In this document: positions 55,137 to 64,000 of the stretch, one piece after another | Layout: the number at the start of each line of letters is the position of its first letter | Position numbering within the stretch: the stretch's first letter is position 1 | Source: Atrichornis clamosus | Lineage: Eukaryota; Chordata; Aves; Passeriformes; Menuridae | DNA length: 64,000 nt | Direction of reading: 5' to 3' | Assembly: GCA_013400975.1 (NCBI GenBank) | Contig: WBMZ01000343.1 | Coordinates: forward strand, 1 to 64,000 | Made by a program: the position numbers and the translations under genes | The notes under the pieces: model-generated | The model's input: the letters and a program-made list of their open reading frames with translations, nothing else | What the model was told of the DNA's origin: nothing | The model's database searches: none

Positions 55137-55217
55137 GCTTATGCTGTGTCTGTCCTTTCTCTGACACTCTGCAGTTTGCTGAAGAAGATTGGCTTGTGGT
55201 TTACTCTGGCAAAAACC
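55137..55217 (+). pseudogene. ENOSF1: Possible ENOSF1 exon 2 remnant
   Basis: One frame reads AYAV at 55137-55148 and GLWFTLAKT at 55191-55217. The spacing is near that between AYVV and GITFTLGKGT in ENOSF1 exon 2. At DNA level GCTGAAGA and TTTACTCTGGCAAAA fit the expected codons, with gaps between. An acceptor-like CTCTGCAG ends at 55174. It lies upstream of the first certain block, as order requires. The match is short and could be chance. Confidence 0.35.
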
Positions 55218-55857
55218 TTTCCTTGGAATATATGTTGACCTTGAGTAATGTGTGGGACTCAAAAAAAACCAATTCAGCTGCAGCCCTGAGTCTTGGGGAC
55301 TTGAAACAGCTGTAGCACAACTGCCATTATCTCATTGCCAGAAATAGAATTCTTCACGAGGAAATGAGAACTTGACTGTGTCTGCAGGTACCAAAACATC
55401 AGGGAGATGCAGCAGTTCCTTGAAAGGGATGGTATGTGAAGGCTCTCTAATTTGGAGAAATGCTGTTTTCCTCAGAAGACAATGCGATCTGATGGCCTCT
55501 GTCCCCTTAACATTGTTTTGGACTGGCAGTCTAGGGTGGCTGTCTTCCTCCTCTGTGGAGTGGGAGGTGATGTGGAATAAATTCTATCTTGAAAGCCTTT
55601 TGTGATTATTAATTTTTTTGAGGAAGGGGTCAGCTTCTGGAAACAGGCAAGTATAAGATGAAACATGGCCACTCAACTAAACTGACAGTGACCACCCAGA
55701 TCTGGGCGCAAAATGAATGGTTCCATGTTGGTATTTCAAATTCACAGACTGTTGGAAAAGGTTAATTCCCAAAGTATCAGCTCAGGAAAGGGTCCACAGT
55801 CCTTCTGTTACAGGGATTTGGATGTAATGAGGCAGTAAATTTGGCTGTGCTTGGCAG

Positions 55858-55973
55858 TCATATGTGCTGTCAAGACTTTCTTTATTCATGTGGTCAATAG
55901 AGACATGGGAGAAATTGTCAACATCTTTGGAGGCTTCTACAGAGAGCTTACCAGCAACAGGCAGCTCTGCTGG
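55858..55973 (+). pseudogene. ENOSF1: ENOSF1 exon fragment: N-terminal capping domain
   Basis: This 116-bp block between acceptor CTTGGCAG and donor TGG|GTGAGA is open throughout. It reads ICAVK, HVVNRDMGEIV and GFYRELTSNRQLCW. These align without gaps to the ENOSF1 segment VVCAVNALAHHVLNKDL...GFYRQLTSDGQLRW. The substitutions Asp-Gly to Asn-Arg and Arg to Cys fall at otherwise conserved positions, which fits relaxed selection. It ends in phase 0, matching the next block. Confidence 0.9.
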
Positions 55974-56367
55974 GTGAGAAACACTGAGGGTGCTGTTGTG
56001 GAAAGGATAGCAACAAACATGTAAGTCGTGAATCTTCACAAAATATTTCCATTTGTATTCTTGGAAATTGGGAACACATGAGGTTCTCAGGCAAACCAGT
56101 GTGAAAGTGACCGCTCAGACTTCTGGGTGGGTACTTGATGCAAGTCGCACATTTCAGCATCTTCTTTTTTTTTGGTAATTTTTTAACCAATATGAATTGT
56201 TTTGTTTTGTTTTCCAGTATCAGTGACTTTACATCTTGCTGTGTTGTCAACAGTGCTGTCTTTTAAGCCTTGGCAAACAAAATATCATTTAACAGAAACT
56301 GAGACATCGGTGAATATCAAACCACTGTGGATGACACCGGGGGGGTCTACATTTGTTTGCTCAACAG

Positions 56368-56445
56368 ATTGGAGCAGAGAAGGGCACTGTGCACTTGGCT
56401 CTAGCTGCTGTCCTGAATGCTCTGTGGGCCAAGCTGGAGGGAAAG
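56368..56445 (+). pseudogene. ENOSF1: ENOSF1 exon fragment with three-codon deletion
   Basis: This 78-bp block between acceptor CTCAACAG and donor AAG|GTGACA reads IGAEKGTVHLALAAVLNALW, then AKLEGK. It matches ENOSF1 IGPEKGVVHLATAAVLNAVWDLWAKQEGK except that the DLW (or WDL) triplet of the conserved WDLWAK motif is missing. This in-frame 9-bp deletion removes residues packed at the domain interface of the superfamily. It starts and ends in phase 0, contiguous with the previous block. Confidence 0.93.
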
Positions 56446-59154
56446 GTGACACCCACGGGATCTCAATATAAGAATGCTCATAACTCACAGAGGTTCCCTG
56501 CTCTTGGTTGCCCTCATTTGCACGTGGTCTTGATTTTGGAATAATTTATACATATGTTTAGCTTTAAAATAACAAATAAAATACAGGCATCGCTGAGTTC
56601 TTGAAGGCTCTGCCCATACTTAATTTTTACAGGATGGAAAATTGTAGCCACTGCACAGTGCTTAGTGGTGGAATTGTTTTTAACATTTCAGGGTAATTTT
56701 GTGGAACTCTGACATTTCTTAAAGAAAATATTTTTACCTAGTCCTGCTTATCAGATATTTCTTCGAATACCCTTCTCTTGATTTCATCTTTCTTACTTGG
56801 ATATTTTAATCTGAGATTTTAACCTTTTAGCCGCTTCCCTACTGAATATGCTGTTGATCTGAGAGCCAAATCTTGTATACTTAGCATGTTACTATTTCTT
56901 AAAAATAGCCTATTTAAGCAGTGATGTCAGTAGTCATAAAGACAGCCTGGTTAGAAGGGAAAATTACTGAACAAAGGATATTGTCTGCTCAAAAAAACTG
57001 ACAGAGAAAGGGCTGCCAGCCTGGAACTGTAAGCCTGGGGACCAGCCCTGTGAACTAGTGAAAAACATCCTTGAAAAGTGCAACTGGGCTCTTTGAAGTG
57101 CAGCTGAGGTACCTAGAAACCAGAAACACCCACTGATACCAGCGATAAGCAAGGAGACTGTAATAGCAATTTGTCATGTGAAAGTGAAAAACAGTCTGAA
57201 AAAATAAAATAGCTCTGAAGGAACAAAAAACAGCATCCCCAGTTGGTTGTTACAAGTGAAAAATAGGAATTACACAGGATCTCTTGGCTGCTCAGAGTCC
57301 TACTCCCTCGTATGACTCTGTGATATAAAAAGGACTCAATGTTTGTCCAAAAATGAGCAATGAGCCTCTGTCTGAGAACTTCTTGGTTGAATCCCACACG
57401 ACCTCTCTATGAGCATTTGGGCTCCTTCTCTCTTCTGGGGAGGGTCGGTCCTCCTCTGGGATCAAGTTGTTCCTACCTTTGGAGATGGTTTGGCTCCTTT
57501 GAAATCTAATTCACTTTATACCAATAGCATAAATATTCATATAAGTAGTCATAAATATATCTGCTGTTATATCATTGATAAGTTTGTTTCATTCATGAGA
57601 AGATGTAGTAATCTGAAACAGCGTATAGCAACTTGGCTGCTGCTGTCATTGGTTGTACTGCAGCACTGATTGATGTTATTATTGATTGACACCATACTAT
57701 TGTTTGATAATATACTATTGATCGCAGATAGTAATTTTGTAATAACTTGATATATATTCATTGGTATTCATTTTATTAACCATAGGTATGTTTGCTAGTA
57801 GCAATTTTGGTGGCATTTATGGTAATCTGTAATAAAGTAGAGAAATTTAGAGGACAAAGATTTCATGTCCTTGTGTATTACAGAATCCTACAAATCTACG
57901 GTCATTTTCTCTCCACATCTTTTTTAATAATCACTCTACCAATACTACTTCCATTAAAAAGGATGCTCAATCCTTAATGATTTTCAGGAGAAAGTGTCAA
58001 ATGTTCTCATTTGGCATTGAGAACCACATTGCTTTGTTGTCAGTAATTGATTTTGCATGCCAAAATATAAGCGTTACTTGCACTCTGTGACACTTCATCA
58101 TGAAGAAAAAAAAATCTGTGTGTTATGGCATCATTGTGGTTTCAGATTTGTTTTGTTTTCTGGTTTTTGTGAAAGCTAAAAGTCAACATGGTTATAAAAA
58201 TCTGACAAGTCTAAAGGCTACTGGGCCCTATTAGCAGAGCACGTTTTAGTTGGTGTCCAAACTAAAATGGTCTTACAGCTCATTTCAGAAGTTGTGTCCC
58301 TGGTGGTGAGTGTTGTGTTTTGCTCAAGATGTCCTTCCCTCACAGCACACCCTCTTCATGTGTCTGTCCCTCTCCTGAGGGAGCTGTACAGCTTGTCTTT
58401 GTCCAGGTCTAGCATCACAGCTGGCAGGGGGGAATTCATATCCACAGCTATAGGAAGCTGTGTACTTAAAGACTGTGCTTTCATCTGTAGGTCTTTGCTT
58501 ATGATTTGGCCAAGAAGCTGCTTTTCTTTAAGTCTGAATAATTTTGAGTTTGTTTTAGTTTTTTTAATGGTTGGGGGCTTTTTCACAAAAATAACTCCTT
58601 ACTGAAAAACTAAAAATTCAGTAATTGAATTGCCTGTGCTACCATTGTCTGCTAGTAAATGCTTGGGCTTTGTGTGTTGATTTGTTTGCTGAAGTGATCG
58701 GACATTTTGGGGGGAATTCCCTTCAGCATTAAGATCTAAAAGACCCTGTTCTAAAATAACTTGTTTTTTTCTTTTCTGAGAGCAGGAAGTATGGGAACAG
58801 GGGTGCTTCTCTGTTTTAATTTGACAGCTAAAATAGTGTGACTTGGCTTTCCTGTTTAATCTTTTACTCCTGCTTGGATAGAGTTTAAAAAGAAGCTGAA
58901 AAGGGCTTATTATCAACTATTCACAGCCATGAAATTAGGCAAACACACATTTGGCAGTGCAACACAAGCTGATGAGGGAGAGGGGTGTGAAGGTTTAGAA
59001 TATCTGCAGTTTCAACTCCCTGCTTGCTTCAGAAAAATAGAGAAAAGATTGACAACCATTCCTCAAGTGACTAGCATTACTTAATCTTTTTTTTATCAGA
59101 CTGTTTTATCATGCTATGAGATTTTTAAAATTTCATATGTCATGCTTGAAACAG

Positions 59155-59227
59155 GATGCCAAGCAATTGCTATTCTGCATGGATTTCGGATCTATTACTG
59201 ATGTGTTGGCAGAAGGGGAAGCGTATG
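59155..59227 (+). pseudogene. ENOSF1: ENOSF1 exon fragment: DFRYITDVL region
   Basis: This 73-bp block between acceptor GAAACAG and donor TATG|GTAAGT reads DAKQLLFCMDFGSITDVLAE, then GEAY. It corresponds to DPRMLVSCIDFRYITDVLTEEDAL. The invariant-looking Arg-Tyr of DFRYITD has become Gly-Ser. It ends in phase 1, and the next block completes the codon. An intermediate exon (PVWKLLVDM) expected between 56446 and 59154 was not found. Confidence 0.9.
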
Positions 59228-59443
59228 GTAAGTCATCTTTCCTTCAAAGCTGGAATTTGGTACCCTCCATTTTCCTTAATCCTGGAATTGGCTCAACAGT
59301 TTTGATGGGAGTAACTCCTCAGGAACCTCAGGAACCACCAGCCAGTGAGATTGACAGGCTGGAGGGGCAACTGTAATGATGAAATGTGGAGTGTGAGGAG
59401 AATTTGATGCATTACAGTGTAATTTGATCTTCAGAATCTACAG

Positions 59444-59480
59444 AAATACTCCAAAACGGTCTGCTTGGGAAAAAAGAAAG
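59444..59480 (+). pseudogene. ENOSF1: ENOSF1 mini-exon fragment (37 bp)
   Basis: With the G carried over from the previous block this reads EILQNGLLGKKER, matching EILQKGQIGKKER. The acceptor is ATCTACAG and the donor AAAG|GTGTGA. It leaves phase 2, which the following block fails to continue. Confidence 0.85.
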
Positions 59481-59944
59481 GTGTGAGCTTAAATACATCC
59501 CTACCTGATGAAAACCATGACTTTGTGTCTCTTAGAGAGTGGGAAGGGGGCTGTGTGAGACAAAGCCTGTTGTATGCTGGCATCTTCTTGTGTGTCCCTG
59601 GAGTGCAATGTCAAGCATTCGGTTTGTGCCACATTGGTGACTTCTTGCCATGTAAGTCTTTGCACTGGGTTAGCAAGGAGACTGTGCTGTTCTCTGCCTC
59701 TTCCAAGGATTTATCTGCTTTGCAGTTCTCCTGCAATGAAATAGCTAGGGAGAAGAAGGAAGGGCTTATTTGGCAAAATTGATCTATTTTGATTAAAATG
59801 ATGGGTTTGAGGGAAAAAAGAGAAGTCAGAACACCTCCAATCCTTCAGCTTTCACAAAGAACATTCTTTGATACAGTATTTAACAAAATAATACGCTGTT
59901 GACTAAAACACAATGGGACTTGTAATCATCCTTATCTGCTTCAG

Positions 59945-60027
59945 AATAGAAAATGTTAAAGTATGGATATCTGGCTTATACAAGATCCTGTTCCTGGCTG
60001 GGCTATTCAGACCAGCAGTTAAAACAG
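59945..60027 (+). pseudogene. ENOSF1: ENOSF1 exon fragment with frame break
   Basis: After acceptor TCTGCTTCAG the conserved frame reads MLKYGYLAYTRSCSWLGYSD and QQLKQ. It matches MLAQGYPAYTTSCAWLGYSDDTLKQ. That frame does not join the phase-2 end of the preceding mini-exon, and directly upstream it meets TAG at 59947-59949. Eight bases instead of the expected ten precede the ATG. The donor side is CAG|GTTTGA, weaker than consensus. Confidence 0.88.
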
Positions 60028-61454
60028 GTTTGAATGTTCAACTTTATAGCAGTAAGATTTTAAATGGTGTGTGAAGTGGGCAATGCTAACAGCTGATGAT
60101 CAATTCTCCCTGCTTTCTCCTAAACACTTAGAAGTTTTGCTGGATTGACTGAAAATGTGCCATTGCAGATCCATTTGGGGAGGTGAAAAAGTGGGCCCAA
60201 TACCATTTCAGTGATTTTCACAGTAAGGCAGAGTGTTACACTACTGTTTATGATTGAGGATATACTCAAGGAACTGAGGTGGGAATGGAAGTCTCTTTAT
60301 TGGTATATTGTGTGTAACAGTGAGTTTGCATGGGTGCAGCTGTGTTGGTGTAAGCAAGGACACACATAGGGATTCTCAGGAGAGTGATATGAATTAACCA
60401 AAAGTATGATCATTAAGAGTGTTCATGAAAATACATAAAATCTGTGCTTGGATAGCTATGTTGAGAAGCACAGTGCCTTTAACCTGCAGTAACTTCATGG
60501 ATGAGAAATGGTGATGTCTTCTTCAGAGTAAATATAAACCTCAAAATTTGGTAAATGCTGTTTTATTCTAGAACTCTTTGCCATTGCTTTGAGGGTTACG
60601 CTGAAACTGTGAGTAGCAGAGGACCCTTGGCTTCCTTCATAAAGCAGCATCTTTACTGCCACAGAGAGTTACATGTGCTTGACTTTCGGTCTCAGTTTAT
60701 TGGTGTCAGATTAAGTTAATATAGCTGGGATTTATCTTTTGGAAAATACACACCTTGATATACCCAGAAATAATGTTGCCAAGTCATGGGATGTTCCTAC
60801 TTGGATTAGAAAAAATTAGTATATGTTACAGTTAGCTGGGTTGAGGAGTTTGGTTCAGCTGCACGTTATTGATATATCTGATCTCATTTTCTGATGGTTT
60901 TTTTCCAGCTACTTGTGAGGAAGAAATAAAAACTTTATTTGATTTATGTGTAAATTAATATTATTCTAGTTGCAGTGTGATAGAGTATTTGGAGATGTAT
61001 AGTTAATTGATGTAATTTTATTTGCAGTTACACACATAGACCATGAGAGAAGGCTGGATAATGCATAGCAAACACTTGTATTGAGTGCTATTCTTCTGTA
61101 TTTTATGCCTTGAACAGACAAACTAGGCCTAGTCTAACTCCTGCAGGTCTATGATATGGGCAGGGATGACTTTGCTTCTGTCTCTCTCCCAGACACTCCC
61201 CGCTTCTACTACTGCATAATGCTGCATTGCAGGAAAACAGGAATGGTGTGGGAAAGCTGAGGGCTGATCACAAGTGAAGATAAACGTGTTTCCGTTGATT
61301 TATGAAACACCATTGCTGTTTTATTTTCAGAGTAGGATGAAGCTTACTCACAAGGGAAGAGACGTAAAAAGAAAGTTTTTTCTGTAAGACAGTGATGCTA
61401 AAATTGTAAATTCTAGTTTATGGATTCCAGATTACGGCCCCATTAATCATTCAG

Positions 61455-61584
61455 AAGTGATCTATCTTGTGTTCCAAGTATGCATAGAGGTTCAAAGTAA
61501 AGGTGGGTGCTTATCTACAGGATGATATTTGCAGATTGAGATTTATACAAGAAATGATTGGCCCAGATGAAATAACCATGAATA
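61455..61584 (+). pseudogene. ENOSF1: ENOSF1 exon fragment: KxK catalytic strand, with stop codon
   Basis: From 61488 the frame reads RFKVKVGAYLQDD, then a segment ending in FIQEMIGPDE. It matches RFKVKVGADLQDDMRRCQIIRDMIGPEK and retains the KVK catalytic lysine motif. Immediately before it the frame is closed by TAG at 61485-61487, where the intact protein has Trp-Thr, and by TGA at 61458. The acceptor ATCATTCAG at 61446-61454 is at the expected distance. The expected donor after the Met-Met codons is absent (AATATA instead of a GT). Confidence 0.9.
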
Positions 61585-62651
61585 TAACTTTTTGTTACTA
61601 CACTATATTATTTTCTATTTAAAACCATTAGATTAAATATCCCTCATATGCATTTATTGACAAATATTGTTTTCTTCCTTCTTCAAATCCTGAATAATGA
61701 TGGCAAAAAATGTTGATATATTTCAACAAAGAGAAGTATTGGATGTGACTGAAGTAGATGTATCGCTAAGAATTTTATCCTGTATTTCTGTGCCAGAAAT
61801 TTGAGTCTGCAGGGAAACACCACTACCAGGATTGTCTTCTAGAAGATTTAAAAGTGCCTATTATATCCAGGGAGGCTTCCAGAGGAAAGCCTGTTAATAA
61901 TTTTTAACGGATATTTGGCCAAAAATAAACTGGAAGTTATTCAAACTAAAATATTTGAATGAAAATGAAAGAGTAGATGGAAGTCACTCATTTTTATTTT
62001 GAAATGTTACTCAGTTGACTGCTATGGGTCAGATTCTTTACGCCATGTGTTCACTGACACACCACAGCTCCTGACTTACTCTGGGTGCTGCAATGCAGCT
62101 CAAAGCTTTAAATGGATGCCATATAGCATGGAATGCAGGACCAGGAACTATGTGAATACAGAATGGCAAGGACCTGAAGAGCCTGAAGATGAATTATGAT
62201 GTAATTTTCAGATGATTCATTTTTTATAGGAAGAAAATTCTCCCTTGTGTGGGAGAGAAATGCTGCTTCAAATACTCATTTAAAATACTGCATTTTTTTT
62301 TGTCAAGAACCTTTTCTGCTGAAAATTTCAGGCAGCCATGTCCATATTTTAGGGTGCTTTACTCAAGCATATGCTGCCAAGACACACTCATTCCCAAAGA
62401 AGACTCTGCTCTACTTCCTACAGGTCCTGATCTGCTTGGTTCAAACATAGCCTGGATACTGACGTAGTCATTGCGACTCTGCATAAGTGTAGCCAAAAGT
62501 ACAACACAGACAGAACAGCAATTCCAACTTTTCATTTGCTTTCTATTTCCTGAATTTCTACCATTTCATAAAAATTTTGTAATTTGACAGAAAAAAAGAA
62601 AACCTCAATAGAAATATTCACTGTATTTGATTCTTATTTTCCTTGTCCCAG

Positions 62652-62798
62652 ATGCTCAATGCAAAGCAAAAATCAAAAATAAAGCAAGCAGTAGAGTAGG
62701 TCGCTAAACCAGCTGAGTTTAAACCCTCATGGATTAAGGAGCCAACTTTTCCAGATGAGGATATGCTTATCCAGATGGAACATGCAACTGTTTCAAAG
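62652..62798 (+). pseudogene. ENOSF1: ENOSF1 exon fragment: WIEEP metal-ligand region, with stop codon
   Basis: It begins after a good acceptor (TTTTCCTTGTCCCAG). The conserved frame reads KQAVE, stop, VAKPAEFKPSWIKEPTFPDE, then HATVSK. It matches PEAVEWMSKLAKFKPLWIEEPTSPDD...HATISK. Trp of AVEW is TAG (62697-62699). The first Glu of WIEEP, a metal ligand in this superfamily, is Lys. About seven extra bases near 62657-62680 shift the frame relative to the Asp-Ala start. The donor position is AAG|CTTGGA, so GT is lost. Confidence 0.92.
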
Positions 62799-63419
62799 CT
62801 TGGAGATTAATATTTTATTTCAATAATACTACAGTGACTCCAGTCAGTACTGTACATAATGTTGATACTGTTCCTGCACATGTTCAGCGTTCAGGTTGAA
62901 CTAGTGATTCAGAATACTATTAAATGTGTTTGCTACAGGATCTTGATACATATTCTGCACCTGTATTCCCTTAAGTTTAAATAATTAGTTTCTTTCTCAA
63001 AAAAATATGTAAAAGAACTGTAATGCTTGCATGAGGAAGGCAGCCAACATTTAGTATGAAATGGGAATGGACTTTTTTTTTTTAAATGTGTGGTATCCAG
63101 TGAAATTGGAGGTTTGGTTCAGAATTTGTGCTCCCAACATGCTATACTTAGCAGCACTGTTAAAAGCCCAGATGTACAGAATGTGCATTTCTTTGCTGCT
63201 CTGCACACCCTGTTATATAATTCTTTACATTGCTTGTGAACCAGAGAAGGCAGAAAAAAAAATCAATAAAAAGTTTTATAACGTGTTACATTCTCTATAA
63301 AATAAGTAGAAAACAGTGTGCTGAAACAACTGTTATTCCATCCTTTGTGCTACTGAGTAATTCCACTGGGAATTCAAAAAACCAGAAGGAAGTCTTGAAT
63401 GTGTGCTATTTCCTTGCAG

Positions 63420-63461
63420 GCCTTAACACTGCTAGGAATTGGTGCAGCCACCAGAGAACAT
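63420..63461 (+). pseudogene. ENOSF1: ENOSF1 exon fragment: LGIGIATGEQ region
   Basis: This 42-bp block between acceptor TTTCCTTGCAG and donor CAT|GTGAGT reads ALTLLGIGAATREH. It matches ALVPLGIGIATGEQ. The third metal-ligand Glu is still present but the GEQ motif is now REH. Both splice sites are intact. No later ENOSF1 exon was seen before the window ends. Confidence 0.88.
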
Positions 63462-64000
63462 GTGAGTATATGTATAATGCTTTGGGCTTTTTCCTAATTA
63501 CTATTTGTTTAATGAATCTACTACATAACATTTGGAGCAGGTGCTAAAACTCCTTTGCATTTTTCAATGAAGTTAAATATTAAAGCCAAAAATTATTGGG
63601 TCTCTATTTCACCTATTCCCTAGCAAGGCTGCCTGCTTTCACCTTATCTCCCTGGGTCATTCTTCCCGCATGCTATTTCTGTGAACAACCTGGAAATATC
63701 TGATATTTTTAAACTCTTGTTATGAAAGTAATTGCTAAAATTTCATATTCTTACATCAGTGAGAAATATGAAAATATGCATCCATGATTGTGATTACCCA
63801 TATGAAGGGTAGAGAGGCAAGGTACAAAGACTAAGTCCATGCTGCTCTGTGGAGCACACTGCAGCCCCATGAGACAGCTTGGATAAAATCCATGGGAACA
63901 GTGTAGGCTGGAAAATGTTGTCTGTAGAGAACTGAAGGGCTGCTGAAGCTGATATGCCCTGTAGCCCAGGGATAATTACCCAGCTCCCATCTTCATTTTG

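Larger units (their letters stand above)
55858..63461 (+). pseudogene. ENOSF1: Decayed ENOSF1 (L-fuconate dehydratase) locus, 3' end beyond window
   Basis: Eight + strand blocks match successive parts of vertebrate ENOSF1 in the correct order, separated by intron-like DNA. ENOSF1 is a mitochondrial, Mg-dependent enolase-superfamily enzyme that dehydrates L-fuconate; its gene lies next to YES1 in human. Several splice sites remain GT/AG in the right phase (blocks at 55858, 56368, 59155, 59444, 63420), so this is an unprocessed gene. Lesions: stops at 61485 and 62697, a frame break near 59945, a frame shift near 62657-62680, a three-codon loss of the WDLWAK region, missing donors at about 61584 and 62799, and WIKEP for WIEEP. 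Exon 1, the short PVWKLL-type exon and the exons after GEQ were not found. Identification uses recalled protein sequence; non-function is inferred from the number of lesions. Confidence 0.88.

Noticed and set aside
58261..58320. Possible missing ENOSF1 PVWKLLVDM exon (AAGTTGTGTCCCTGG before GTGAGT)
   Set aside because: Only a few residues could match and the frame is not supported; too weak to list.
60768..60800. WDVP-like words resembling the ENOSF1 RWDVPEAVEW segment
   Set aside because: It lies upstream of the KVKV block, which breaks gene order, and the genuine segment is found at 62652-62798.
62115..62198. Frame ending EEPEDEL resembling EEPTSPDDIL of ENOSF1
   Set aside because: A much better ordered match with flanking motifs exists at 62730-62798.

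Overview
The window is vertebrate nuclear DNA, most likely from a bird. It carries a fully intron-split Src-family tyrosine kinase of 541 codons (YES1). Its LINEs are CR1-type, with avian-style 3' ends such as a degenerate TTCTATGATT terminus, plus worn MIR-like SINE pieces. Single-copy sequence dominates.

Layout: 1-400 is a GC- and CpG-rich island, read as the YES1 promoter and noncoding first exon. A 33-kb first intron follows. It holds three CR1 copies (about 12.3-13.6, 15.0-16.4 and 22.1-22.9 kb), simple repeats, several inverted repeats and one ambiguous base at 12318. Eleven coding exons run from 33270 to 47284. Every junction has GT/AG and the reading frame closes exactly to 541 residues: SH4/unique (exon 2), SH3 (exons 3-4), SH2 (5 to 7), kinase (7 to 12) and the regulatory tail tyrosine. 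The 3' UTR runs to about 49.38 kb. The stretch 49.4-55.1 kb has MIR-like pieces and no gene I can recognise.

The most interesting find lies at 55.1-63.5 kb. Eight short blocks on the + strand match, in order, successive parts of ENOSF1, the mitochondrial enolase-superfamily L-fuconate dehydratase. A ninth, weaker block may be its exon 2. In human, ENOSF1 is the neighbour of YES1 on the same strand, so the position fits. The copy is broken: there are in-frame stops at 61485 and 62697, a frame break in the block at 59945, a three-codon deletion in the block at 56368, lost splice donors after two blocks, and a Glu-to-Lys change in the WIEEP metal-ligand motif. I interpret this as a decayed, non-processed ENOSF1 locus. 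Its 3' exons lie beyond the window. ENOSF1 matches rest on recalled family sequence, not on a database search.

No rRNA, tRNA, CRISPR or intact viral element was seen. All identifications come from reading the sequence.
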